64,000 bases of DNA from Platerodrilus igneus (lineage: Eukaryota; Arthropoda; Insecta; Coleoptera; Lycidae): contig JARFIW010001108.1 of NCBI GenBank assembly GCA_036346225.1, positions 3,804,501 to 3,868,500 of the forward strand. The letters run 5' to 3'. Both the position numbers and the translations under genes were made by a program. Below the pieces are notes generated by a model. That model did no database searches and had not been told where the DNA came from. It worked only from the letters and a program-made list of their open reading frames with translations. Positions 10,426 through 20,803 of the stretch are shown here, piece by piece. Numbering within the stretch: position 1 is the stretch's first letter; every line of letters begins with the position of its first letter.

Positions 10426-11420
10426 TTCTTAATTGTTAGAATTGTATTTAATTAATAATTTACCGCACGTTTTTTAAAAACAAACGGCCGCTTCGATTGT
10501 ATTAATTAGCACTTGACTTTGCTCTTTGATTTCACTCAATTATTTATTTTTATTAAGTTCACTTTGCGTAGTGTTTTACTTCTCACTGACGTTGTTAGCG
10601 CCTTAGTTGCAGAGATACTGGCTGTTTACAAGGTCCGCGTACTATTTAAAGACTCCGCCCACCTATTCTTCCTATTGGTTTTCCTCGCGTGTTGGTTGAT
10701 TAAGGCGTTGCACCTTACGTTATCACTGCGGGACTCGGGTATTTCTCAAATTTTCCTGCCCAGACTCTTGGTAAAACATTTCATTTCTCACGTAAGCGTT
10801 CAATTTGGTATAGCATATTTCTCAGAAAATCCAAACTTCTATTACATTTTGTTACGCCGTCTTGTTTGTGTTTGCTATAATTCAAATTTTATCACATCAC
10901 GGACCGTCTGTTATTTAGTGTTTATTACTCCAAATATGTTGGATTTATAAAAATACAATGTCTTTGGTCACGTATTAATGTTTCTATGATGACGTATTTG
11001 AATGCGTCTACTTATTTATGCGTTAATATTTTGAAAGATATTATTATATAGCTAGGATGCCAGGTTGTTTATCTTCGCCGATTGCAAGTTTATTTTGATA
11101 AAACTCGTTGCGTTTAAACATTACTTTTGCTTATTTCTTTTCAATTCTAGACTTGTATATTTAATTTAAAACGTATTAAACGACGTACACGTTATTATTC
11201 TTGCTAAATATTATCTGGTTATTGAAGAATGAGCCTCCCTTTTATGAATCAAAGTAGTTATGATTTATATACAGTGTGCTCGCTATTGACTTTATGTAAA
11301 ATTGACGATTTACTCCCGTTTAATGATAGAATTGTTTGGTTATCTAAACGTTAATAATATTTACATGTATCTTGCGACCCCTATGATTTTATCTACCCTT
11401 AAATTACCCTCTTATCATAG
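10426..11420. other. AT-rich sequence; end resembles 7490-7560
   Basis: The last ~55 bp before the TA tract resembles 7490-7547 (CCCCTA-ATTA-TATAGCAATATAT). These may be equivalent ends of two copies of one element. The 145-codon ORF at 10513-10950 is hydrophobic, starts at a TTG and has no family features, so it is not called as a gene. Confidence 0.3.

Positions 11421-11421
<1 letters not shown>

Positions 11422-11469
<48 letters not shown>
11422..11469. repeat. TA microsatellite
   Basis: About 24 TA units preceded by ATAGCAATATA, as at 7548. Confidence 0.95.
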
Positions 11470-11471
<2 letters not shown>

Positions 11472-12210
11472 ACTTTATTCCCCTTGCCATACTCTCCTTT
11501 CATATCTATACATCGCAAAATACGTGTATTCAATTGTTCAAAATAATGTTATTGTCCATAAATTGTCAGTCTTTCTCTCTCAACAACTTTGCTGTTTTTA
11601 CTTTTTTAGACGTTGAAAAGATTAACATGTGTTTCCTTGAATTCACTTTTCACTTCTGGGAACAGATAGAATTCAAGTGGTGCTCAATCAAGCGCGTACG
11701 AAGGATGAGCAGTCACAGAAATGCATTTTCCCGCTAAAATTTGCATTACAGACAGAGCATTGTGAGTACTTCGTCCACAAATCCGTTCTCTTCTATCTTA
11801 CTTTCTCCCTTAGCTTAATAAGGGCCATTTGTGATTTCTCTGATTGATGGTTTGACCCTTAAACACCCAATTAGTCATGATCCACTTTTGACATCGAAAA
11901 AACAATCAATATCTTCCAGCTTCCTTGACCTTTAAACAACGGTTTGTGCCATTCAACAAGATTGTCGTAAGATACCGCCTTCAACATTTGTAAACATTTT
12001 ATTGGCGATTTTTTAATTTGACATGAAATTTCAGGTTAATTCGCTGCTCGATTTTTATGATAACCATTATCGCTGCAATATTACACGAGTCTCCGCTACC
12101 AACTAATGCAGACAGAGAGACTAAACTATGAGCTGCTGCTTCGAAAGGATCAATGTCAACTTCGCACAATGCGGCTGCGCGGTAAAGTGCGCCGGTTCGT
12201 TGTTTATATG

Positions 12211-12300
12211 GTGCGTGTGGTGTGTGTGTGTGTGTGTATGTATGTGTGTGTGCGTGTGCGTGTGCGCGTGCGTGTGCGTGTGTGTGTGTGTGTGCGTGTA
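12211..12300 (+). repeat. GT-rich microsatellite
   Basis: (TG)n with TGCG and TATG interruptions. It produces spurious CVCV and HTHT reading frames on both strands. Confidence 0.95.
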
Positions 12301-12739
12301 TTTATTTATATGATGATAGTACGTCTTTACCTTTGACACCGTCACACAATTTTGGCAATTCATCATCTAAATGTGTACTTCTTTATATTGAAATATTGTA
12401 TCATACTTTATCATACACCCAGATATTGTTTCAAATACCTGCATTTGACAGGTTATCTTTAACTTGTTCCTATAGTTTCTTCACGGCATCCATCCCTACA
12501 TGATGGATTTGTTTTTAAAACTTCCCTGAACGTTAACTTCGATTTGCTGCAAGCTGTATTATTTGGTAGCAGATCAGATCAAAATTTCTCCTTTTCACGA
12601 TTACAGGTAAACCGGATATTTACAAATAGGCATTTACAAACCTCCAAAATTTAGTTGTTACTCAATGTCAAACGAAGGGTTGACAAATAGCTTGCTACAC
12701 AAATAGTTGACAACTACTTGTCAAACGTTCACATATGAC

Positions 12740-13264
12740 ATGGAAAAATTGTCTGATATAGAAAGCACTTCCACACCCTCGTCAATTACGCCCGAAAGTG
12801 TTTCTCTTGAAATGAAAGGACAGCCAAATAATATTCAAGAACAAATGGAAAGCAATGACACCTATGACATGTACAAAACTTCAAAATCTAATTTTATAAA
12901 CCCCGGTGCTTGTGAAAAGGACGAAGCAGAAGTAGATCAGGAACCCAACGGCGACAAAGTATTCCTCTTTGACACTCTGCATTTAATCAACCAAATCGTA
13001 CAAGAAATTGAGGTTCTACGCTCTTCTATTGAAGATTTTGGGGGTTCAAGTCCGGAGGACAAAGAATACAAGTATTTAGAAGAAATGTTGATACGTGGAA
13101 CTGTGAAACTGGATGATATTGAAACTAGGGAAAATCTTCTAATTCGACAAGAGAGAAAAAGAGCTGTTCAATACATACAAAAACTGATGAGGTTGTTGGA
13201 TGCTAGATTAAAGGAGAATGTACGAAATATTTACGAAGATGAAATTAGTGAGGACGATGTATAA
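12740..13264 (+). CDS. BAG-domain protein, small (174 aa)
   Basis: A single uninterrupted frame from the first ATG after an in-frame stop (TAG at 12704-12706) to a TAA. Residues 1-75 are acidic, Ser/Thr-rich and look unstructured (MEKLSDIESTSTPSS). Residues ~80-165 form a BAG domain. Helix 1 is the FDTLHLINQIVQEIEVLRSS stretch. Then come EYKYLEEMLIRGTVKLDDIE and RQERKRAVQYIQKLMRLL, with the Arg and Gln in the places that contact Hsp70 in BAG proteins. The tail is acidic (EDEISEDDV). BAG domains bind the Hsp70 ATPase domain and promote nucleotide exchange, so a cytosolic co-chaperone is the likely role. The layout resembles BAG3/Starvin-type BAG domains but lacks WW and PXXP parts. No intron is visible, so a retrocopy or a single-exon gene are both possible. 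Its partner at 18888-20243 also has a BAG domain. Confidence 0.75.
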   Translation: MEKLSDIESTSTPSSITPESVSLEMKGQPNNIQEQMESNDTYDMYKTSKSNFINPGACEKDEAEVDQEPNGDKVFLFDTLHLINQIVQEIEVLRSSIEDFGGSSPEDKEYKYLEEMLIRGTVKLDDIETRENLLIRQERKRAVQYIQKLMRLLDARLKENVRNIYEDEISEDDV

Positions 13265-13452
13265 CTCTTATAAAAATATTATAATATATTAAAAGTAAAG
13301 TTTATATTGATTTTCCTGCAGTTACAACTACGTCGCTATTTATAAAATTTATCGGTTCTGCTGTTTCTAGACTTTCTGGACTTGATGTAAGTGGTTTGAA
13401 CTAAAATTTTAAATCATCAAAACAAATTCAAAAATTATTAAAGAAATCTTAC

Positions 13453-14262
13453 GTGCATTTCTACTATACGCGGTTTATGCTTATTCCTTTCGTCTGTGAT
13501 TTCTTCTCCTGTAATATCGCCATTTACATCTTTACTCCTTTCGGAAACTGTCACTTCCGCATTCGCCGCACCTCCATTTTTTTCTAATTGATTATCTTCA
13601 CATAGTGTTTCGTCTTCTGCACTTGTGTTTCTTTTGTCAGAACAACCGCATACTTTTAAATCTCCAGAATTAATCTCCTTGACTAGTTTCCCTTGAGAAA
13701 TGTTTTTATTTATCTTAGCGTCACAGTAGCACTTTCGTTCCTCTACGTTGTCTTCACAAGGGAGGAACGTTTGTTCCATTTTATTAAACTCTAGGAACGT
13801 TTCCATAGTCGAAGATACTCTTTTATATTTTTGCATTTCTTCAAACTGTTCTACTCTATTTTTTACCATTATTTGGGGTATTTGTATTGCATCTTCGGGT
13901 TCTTTGTGTTTCTTTGGTCTTCTTTTTACAAAGTACGTACTGTTGATAAAATTTTGATCTTCCATTATTTTTTCCCAATATTTTAACGGGATTGTTATGT
14001 GAGAATGAGGATCGTTGGCGTTGGTTATACTTACAAGTATTTGTTCGTGATAGTTTATCTGTTGTAAATGGTGTTTGATTTGGTTCAAATGATGAATAAT
14101 TTCATTGTGTTGAACTTCTATAAAGTTATGGATAAGGTTATGATTTAGAATTTGATTGCGTTGATTCCAGTACATTTTTTCTTTTTGAACTCTGTCTTCT
14201 AATACTTCTAAATGTTCTTTGATCTTGGCATGCGCATCTTCAACACCATTCATAAGCGACAT
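13453..14262 (-). CDS. 5' or internal exon of unknown charged/helical protein (partial)
   Basis: A 270-codon open frame begins at the first ATG of the frame (MSLMNGVEDAHAKIKEHLEVL; the frame upstream stays open but has no ATG). It is predicted to end at a splice donor reading ATGCAC-GTAAGATTTC, after which the frame hits a stop within four codons. Residues ~8-85 are rich in heptad-like Leu/Ile with His, Gln and Asn, which suggests helices or a coiled coil. Residues ~115-160 are basic. There are two short Cys pairs (CYCDAK, CGCSDK). The last third is acidic and low-complexity. No known domain is recognised. Base composition and lack of stops argue for a real exon. The following exon should lie below 13453, so its intron may contain the plus-strand BAG gene. 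A role with that gene is not shown. Confidence 0.55.
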
Positions 14263-14639
14263 CGTTTTGGGGATTAGTTTATAAGAAGTCACTATGAAAA
14301 TTAGTACACATTGTACGCGTTGACATTTGTAGATTTGTCGTAAGAATAGGAGTGGCGGGCGCCTATTTGATTTTCTTATCACGATAACTCGTATAACTTG
14401 AGGTAGGTATTCGGTGAAAATGATAAGGTTCGTTGCTAAATGTAGGAATTTGGTGTAATTCGCGTGTCTCGATCAACAGACGCGGGAAAGGTATTAATTA
14501 TTTTTCATTGGTCCTGTGATTAAATGTAACTAATGTATAGATTGAATTTTTTTTCGAATAAATAATGCTATTGTGGGGTTTAGTTCAACAATGTATGATT
14601 TGTATTTAGAAAAAGAGATAACCAATCATTTACAAACAA

Positions 14640-15345
14640 TATATTCGAACGAAATATCCATTTCCAAAGAGCTATCTAGCCAAATTCAACAAAATACCCT
14701 TCTAGGAAAGTACTACCCAGCATCCTATTAAGATCTCTGTCATCGGTTTTGAAACCGAAAATCAATTTCACATCACTTGGGTCTGTTGAAAGATTAAAAG
14801 AAAAACAGCCAATGACCTGTTTTATGGTTTTTGCAGTTCTTCAAATTGGTCTAGTTTTTCATTCACAAACGCCACAAAGTCCGTGACTTAAATTTAAATG
14901 CAGTGTAGAAAATTTCCAAGACGCCATCTAACCAAATACTGTAGGCGATTTTTTAGGAAAGCACTATCTAGTAGCCCCGTTGAAGGCCGTGGAATAAGTT
15001 TCTAAACCGAAAATGACCGCCTTCGCTGTTCAACAGCGTTTCAAATTGATTTATTTTTCTTTCACAAACGCCAACAAAATCTTAGCGTTTTAATCAACTC
15101 AAATTTAAATAGAAAAATAGTTGTATTTTAGGTGTAAACACCGACTGCAGCGCCCTCAACGCGGCTGTTGGGTTGTACTTTAATAGAATTAAAGCATTTG
15201 TTTTGAGCTTTGCTAGATGGCGTTTTGGAAATTTTCTACCTAGTCAATCTTCTAACTTCACGACTTTGTCTATCTTTCGTGAATCAAAAAATAGGCCAAT
15301 CTGAGGAGCTTCAAAACAGCGAAACGGTCCTTTGGTTGTTTATTA
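14640..15345. repeat. unclassified interspersed repeat, two direct and one inverted copy
   Basis: 14640-14890 and 14900-15130 are diverged direct copies (shared TTCAAATTGGT/ATTT, TTTCACAAACGCCA, AGAAAATTTCCAAGACGCCATCTA, TAGGAAAGCACTA). 15195-15345 is an inverted copy (GATGGCGTTTTGGAAATTTTC, AATAGGCCAATCTGA). A further copy of the inverted part lies at 25495-25650. No protein or RNA promoter is evident. Confidence 0.6.
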
Positions 15346-15362
15346 TTTAGAATACAACTTGC

Positions 15363-15840
15363 TACGTACCTAGACGTGGACGGAGGAAACGTAAATACCA
15401 CGCTAACTACCAAACGCGGGGAGTGGGAATTCGCCTACAAACAAAAAAAAAACAAAAAGAAACACGTTTCCCACGATTATCAATTAACAATAAAGATTAA
15501 TTAAATTTCTTGCTTCACATAGACAAAGAAAAGTATTAAATTTAAGTTATATTGTAAAGGACAAAATTTATAAAAGATCCACAAAGTGCGCACTTCGCAG
15601 CTAACATGTAATAAGTCATTGGAGAAAAGTAATGCTTAGATTTTCTCAATAGCAAGTGTGCTAAATTAAAGTATTAAATGTAGAACAAGTTGTAGTAAGA
15701 ATTAAAGAAATAACCAGAAGCACCAGCAAACTAAAAGAACATTTGTTACGAAAACCACAAAAACACAGAACCCCCCCAATAACAACAAGACCGACCACAA
15801 CAGCTTCCGGATAGAAAAGAAAACAAAAACAGACACCAAA
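15363..15840 (-). mobile_element. possible degenerate 3' LTR, family B
   Basis: The plus-strand start TGCTACGTACC-TAGACGT matches the outer end of the solo LTR at 49583 (TGCTACGTACATTGACGT). On the minus strand a G-run (GGGGGGG at about 15772-15778) sits where the polypurine tract lies in the related element at 56829-56842. The LTR body itself is too diverged to align by eye. Confidence 0.35.
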
Positions 15841-18330
15841 CATCCGGCTCGAAGTGCCAATAATAGAAAGAAAAAAAGAGAGAATAAAAAGGAAGGAAAG
15901 GAAGACGGGTAATAAGCAATCAAGGAGGACTAAGGTGGAACAGCCTCAGCACTTCGGAGTCGTCAACGGACGGATGTTTCTCAGAAGAAACAATAAGGTT
16001 ATCAACCTCAAAAGAACAAAAGAGCGTGGAAGGAAACCAGCAGTGCAAATCAAAACATGACCCAAAGATCAAGCTTCAAGTAAATAAAGGAACAACAAGG
16101 GAGAACGGTAGAAAGAGTGGGAGAGCGCTGATAAAAGGAAACGATGCACTACTAACTGTGGTAACCAAAACCGAAGAACCAAAGAAAAGAAATGCTAACT
16201 AGTCCTAAAGTCGACTTAAGTCGTGGTTTCGGAAGAAACAAAAACGGACTAGCAAGCACCTACCACAGGAACGGATGGACGAAACACAATCGCACTAAGG
16301 ACCGACAGCAAAGAAGACCAGCAACAGGAAAAAGGAGAGAAATGAGGAACGAAAGGGACGAGAAAAAAGAAAAAATTTAAAAGAATAACACCAAGCACCA
16401 AGTACAAACCCAAAAAAAGCTAAGAATCGTACAAAAGAAAATAAAACAGAATCCCGATGTAGTTTTATATGAGTGGGTGTGTGCGTGTGCGTGCGTGTGT
16501 GTGTGTGTATATGTGTGTATCTGTGAAAGTGGTGGCGAGGATGGAGATAGTAGTGGTTGTCGTAATTTATGGAACTCAGAACACGTTATGGAAGAAGATT
16601 GCTGTTTGTAGCATTGGTGGTAAGAAAATGAACGGTAGAAAAGGAAAAAGTATGAGCTGTACGAGAATCAACCTTACGCAAAGAAACACACGCAGAGCCC
16701 ACTGCAGTTACGTTAACTAGAGGGACAGAAGTAGATAAAATTTCAACGACGTTAGATAGTGGACTAGCAGTATCGCAGTTAGGAAAGAAAACAGCATTGG
16801 CTGTAGAAATATCAACCCTAGGAAAAGGAGCAGAATACGATAACACTTCAACCATATTACACAAAGGAACAGAATCAGGTAGAAGTTCATCAACGTTACA
16901 AGAATAAACAATATCAGAAAGAACTTCATCCCCAATAGGTGAGAAAGCAGGATCAGGTTGACCTTCATCGACATTAAATAACAGGACATCAGCTAGAATT
17001 TCACCGAACTCAACTAAAAGAACAGAAGCAAGTTGAAGTTTGTCAGCGTGAGAAAGATAAGTAAGGTATCGTTTCATCAACGTCCGATAAAAGAATAGAA
17101 TCAAGTGAGACTTCATTACTGTTAGACAACAGAGTAGGAACAGACAAAACTTCAGCCACAATAGGAACTGATTCCTTAACAATAATAGATAACGAAACAG
17201 GATCAGGTAAAACTTTAACTATTACAGCAACAGGAGTTTCCAAAATCAAACATATAGTTGAGATCGCAATTACGAAAATCGAGATTTGCCACATTCAAAC
17301 CCAAAATTCAGCCGGCAAACAATGAGACAAAAAATGGGGTATTCCACCTTGAACAACAGAAACGGCTAAACAAAAACCGAACTCAAACGGCAAACAATAC
17401 ATTAGATAACACCAATGCTTTATTAAAAAAATTTTTAAAATCCTCCGGTCTCCAGGTGATTGACCCCTGCTTAACGGTCTAACCTCCGATTTAATTAAAA
17501 CGATACAAACAAGCCAACCAAAAAATCTGAAGTTTCTACCACGAACTGGTGGTACAATTAAAGTTAGATTGGCTAACCAAGGCACAGCCGAAATATTACA
17601 GCAACACAAAGAAAATGATGCCTCAAATACCGAATAGGAATCAATCTAGACCATCGAAAGCCAAATCAAAACCATATACTGAATAAACATCTTCTAGGAG
17701 GAGCTTGAAATGGCGTACGTTAGTGCCTTTGCCAATACAACAACCAAAGAACATAAACATTCGGAAGTAGAGAACATCAGTTGATTCGTACATGGATTTG
17801 TTTTACTCCCTAATTTCGGCCGAAGGCTTAACAAAACCCAACAAATGCTTACTAGACAAACTTCTAAGCGGCTGCAACTCTGGAACATCCGAAGTCGACA
17901 ATGTACTAGAGAACATAAATACAAAAAGTCAAACCTTCCACGTCCAAGCCCAACATTCAACATGCAAAAAATAAGGCAAAAGAACAACCAACTACAGACA
18001 ACATCTAACCTACATAACAGAAACTTAGCCTACTAGCACGCAATGTCATAGATGACACCTATTGGTTCGTCACGATAAACACAAGTCGTGGTAGAGTAGT
18101 TTGTACGGCTAGAGCTGTATTATTAAACGTGGCCATGAAAGTTTGTAGTTGTAGAACTCACTCCAAGATGGCAACACACAGAAGAACAGAAAACAATCCA
18201 CAACAGACTAGGAGGAAAAGTCTTATACAAACCTTTGAAGTGGGTAACCAGTACCATGCGTTACGACTCTGGGGACTCAGGAAAAACCATGTAGTTTACC
18301 ACCAACAACAATAGATCATTAGGGGTATGT
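15841..18330 (-). mobile_element. interior of non-coding LTR element, family B copy 1
   Basis: 15841-16560 aligns piecewise with 56988-57545, and its beginning aligns with 23300-23460. Shared words include CATCCGGCTCGAAG, GTCGTCAA-GAACGGATG, CTAACTAG-TCTAAAGTC and the AGAAAATAAAACA-AATCCC-TGTAGTT block, followed by a GT-rich run (16470-16520). No gag or pol can be read. The part above 16560 carries the 13-residue repeat ORF and then sequence with no second copy here. The upper boundary is uncertain. Confidence 0.5.
16586..17294 (-). CDS. ORF with hydrophobic leader and 13-residue tandem repeat; one frame break
   Basis: On the minus strand an ATG at 17294 opens MWQISIFVIAISTICLILE, a hydrophobic segment suited to a signal peptide or membrane anchor. 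The frame then enters a 39-bp/13-residue repeat of the form E-V-L-x-D-x-V-x-L-x-N-V-D. About ten to twelve units are legible, for example EVLSDIVYSCNVD, ELLPDSVPLCNMV and EVLSYSAPFPRVD. The first frame runs to 17043 and the second is open from within 17055-17180 down to 16586, so one single-base frameshift near 17050-17060 separates them. The repeat pattern continues across the break. The C-terminal ~40 residues leave the repeat. No known family is recognised. It lies inside a non-coding LTR element, so it may be a captured or element-specific secreted protein, or a minisatellite that happens to stay open. Confidence 0.4.
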
Positions 18331-18887
18331 ATCCCTTTTAATATTCTCTTTTAATAGCTTATCAACTTTTATCACCACTGCTTCATTAAAACTTTCCGTG
18401 AATCCCTTTTGTCAACGTTAATAACTCTGTAAACGCCATCTTACAGTTAACTAACATAATCAACACAAACGCCAGAAATGCACTACATTGTCACACTCAG
18501 ATACTTCTTACAGGTTACCTAATAAGTTTTGCTGAGAAGTATACTTCTATCAAAATATTGAAAAGTAAAACCAGTAATAGCTATTTTGATTAAACAAAAT
18601 AATTTTTGTATTTGAGTTAATAATATTCATGTACAATAAAGCGATACGCTAAATAACAAATAAAAAATATAACAAAAATATTTGGAAATATCTATGCTTC
18701 TGAAGGGCTACTAACATTGTACCCGAATCAAATCTTTAGCAAAAAGCAAAGCAATCTTTACTTATATCCAATTTCCATATAACTAACAAAAAAAAATTAA
18801 ACATACAGTTCTTCGTTCATCACACTACTTACAGCTTTATATATAGTACCAGGAATACAATTGGCAACGTTGATCATAAAAAGCATT
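18331..18887 (-). other. probable 3' untranslated and downstream region of the CaaX BAG gene
   Basis: AT-rich sequence following the stop codon at 18888 on the minus strand. No further coding potential. A polyadenylation site could not be fixed. Confidence 0.35.
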
Positions 18888-20243
18888 TCAGGAAATAACA
18901 CATAGCTTCTTCTTTTTCTTTTTTTTCTGTTCCTCTTCGTTCTTTTTATCTTTATCTTTATTCCCAAATTTAAAATGCTTCTTTAAAGTGCTTTTCTTTC
19001 TCTCCTTTTTGGTGTTACTTGCAGGTTCTGCTTCTTTTGCTGCTGGTTTCTCTGGGTAACTGGTTTCCATTTTTGGAAGTTCTCGTTCTAGCGCCACCTT
19101 CTCGAGTGGTTTATCAGTTTCGTCAATATGTGGCGTAGGGGCTTCAGTTGCACCTTCTGCTTCAGTAGTCTTTTTGTTTTCTTGTAACTTTATATTTAAT
19201 TGTAGTACTAAGCGTTGTATGTATTCAATTCCGTTTTGGCGCTTTTGTTCTACACTCTCTTTGCCTTTCGGTTCAATATCTTCAAACTTTGATAAAGATG
19301 TGTTTAAAATATCAAGAAGTTCCGGTATATACTGGATCGGAGGTGCTTGTTCCAGAAAAGTTTTTAATTTTGGGTTCAATAGTTCTCACTTCGTCCAGCG
19401 TTTCAACAATGGTCAGAACAGTATCAAGATCTGGATCACTTGTATTATCATTGCTATCTGTCTTATGAGTTTGAACATCCGTTTCAATGGTTTCAAAAGT
19501 TTCAGCTTTAACTTCTTTGTCTCCCTCAAACTCGCGACTCTGTAACATTGTTTGCAAATATTTACTTCGCACCGTGGTGCTTGAAGTAATTTCTGGATTA
19601 TTTAAGTCGAGTTGTTGGCCATATGGAATGGTGATAATCTTCTCAGTCGTGGTAACTCTTGTCTTAATGTTTCTATCATTTGTGTAATTAACGGTTTCTG
19701 TAGTTTTAACAACTTTTCCGTCTTTTTCATACTCCGTTGTAGTTGTAGTGGTATAATCATTGTTGTCATGTTCAGTTCTTTCAAAGTCCTCGTCTGGAAA
19801 ATCTTCCATACTAGGGGTAGTATATCCGTTCTGTACGTTCTGATCTGAATGTGCCTCAGTGGTTGTTGCGTGGGCCTTTGCCTTAGTATGTCCTTCGGTT
19901 TCCATGGTAGTAGGGAATATGAATTGATCTAATGCACTATTGGCTTCTTTAAGGTCTGCGGATTCTATGCCTGAGCTGCTGCTTCTGTCAGTTGGTGTTG
20001 ATATTAGTGCGACATTAGAAGATAGCTCTTGGTGTATTTCCTGATACACAGGTTGAACTATTACATACCTATTATTAATTGTATTTTCGGAATCGATTTC
20101 GTGTATTAAACTCGTGTCGTTTGATAATAAACTATTCCAACTATTATTGTTTTGAAATTTTAGGTCAAGCTCACTTGGAACTTCTTTCGTATTATCCAAC
20201 ACTGTCGTTATGCTTTTTGAATATTCTTCAATGTTTCCATAAC
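18888..20243 (-). CDS. BAG-domain protein with polybasic CaaX terminus (3'-terminal exon)
   Basis: The exon starts after a clear acceptor (pyrimidine-rich TTCTTTTTTCAG) at 20244 and ends at TGA 18888-18890, so the N-terminus lies on unseen upstream exons. Its first ~290 residues are Ser/Thr/Asp-rich with a YTTTTTTEYEKDGKVVKTTE stretch and look unstructured. A BAG domain follows. Its first helix (LDTVLTIVETLDEV) is in the first frame. The rest (YIPELLDILNTSLSKFEDIE, VEQKRQNGIEYIQRLVLQL) is in the second frame, which opens at about 19387. A basic linker leads to seven Lys and LCVIS at the C-terminus. CVIS fits the CaaX prenylation consensus, and with the polylysine it resembles the Ras-type membrane anchor. 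The role would be an Hsp70 co-chaperone tethered to membranes (inference). The frame break is either a one-base indel or a 58-bp GT-AG intron at 19332-19389. Confidence 0.7.
19332..19389 (-). other. candidate 58-bp mini-intron or frameshift site
   Basis: Minus-strand GTGAG at 19389 and CAG at 19332-19334 bound 58 bp. Removing it puts the two overlapping open frames in phase (GAA then TATATACCG). The alternative is a single-base indel in this interval, which retains ~19 residues matching BAG helix 1 of the 12740 gene. The alignment to that gene favours the indel or frameshift reading. Confidence 0.4.
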
Positions 20244-20494
20244 CTGAAAAAAGAAGTGGATTAGTAAACTTATCTTTCATACACTACATCAAAGTTTTAA
20301 AAAAAACTAAAGCTATTGCAATAATCTCTCAATTAACCATTTGTTATGGAGTAATTAAGAAAAGTAGAAAAATACAGTTCAAAAAGTGGAAGCTGATACA
20401 GGAAATAATCATAAAATATTCACTTGTGCAACCGTACTCGAAGTAAACATTCCGCATCCTTTCCACGGCACGTGAAATACAAAATTGCAGTTTC

Positions 20495-20790
20495 GCGGAT
20501 CAGGTGATTCGCGTATGGCTGCTGATCCCAAGGTCCCGGGTTCGATTCCTGACACCGTGCATTTACATTTCCAATGCTCCACCCGAAGGTATTAGATTGG
20601 CCAGGAGGCGAGTTTTTTATTGCCCGGAAATTTAGAATTTTGCCGTACGGATCTTTAACGTGCGTGTCAACACTAACACATGGCACCTCCATTTAACCTC
20701 TCATCCGAACGAGAGCGTAATTTTTGTGGAAAATGCTCACCTGCCATTTTTCAAGCAGTCGGCCGTGTCGGGATTCGGATGAGAGTTAAA
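20495..20790 (-). mobile_element. tRNA-SINE pieces joined in opposite orientations
   Basis: 20566-20760 is a minus-strand SINE body (CCAATGCTCCACCCGAAGGT, GGATCTTTAACGTGCGTG, CTCTCATCCGAACGAG). Its tRNA-like head is cut at the GTGTCGGGATTCG motif, where the sequence switches into a plus-strand copy of the body (GGATGAGAGTTAAAATGTAGG). On the other side, 20500-20565 is a plus-strand tRNA-like head with B-box GGTTCGATTCC. The whole is a rearranged SINE cluster. Confidence 0.7.
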
Positions 20791-20803
20791 ATGTAGGTAC
20801 CGT

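Noticed and set aside
10513..10950. 145-codon plus-strand ORF
   Set aside because: Begins at a TTG, is unselectively hydrophobic, shows no motif and lies in retroelement-flanking DNA.
12106..12366. Overlapping ORFs on both strands around the GT tract
   Set aside because: All consist of microsatellite-encoded dipeptides.
17694..17987. 97-codon minus-strand ORF
   Set aside because: Cys- and Leu-rich without pattern, no start context, and not part of the 13-residue repeat.
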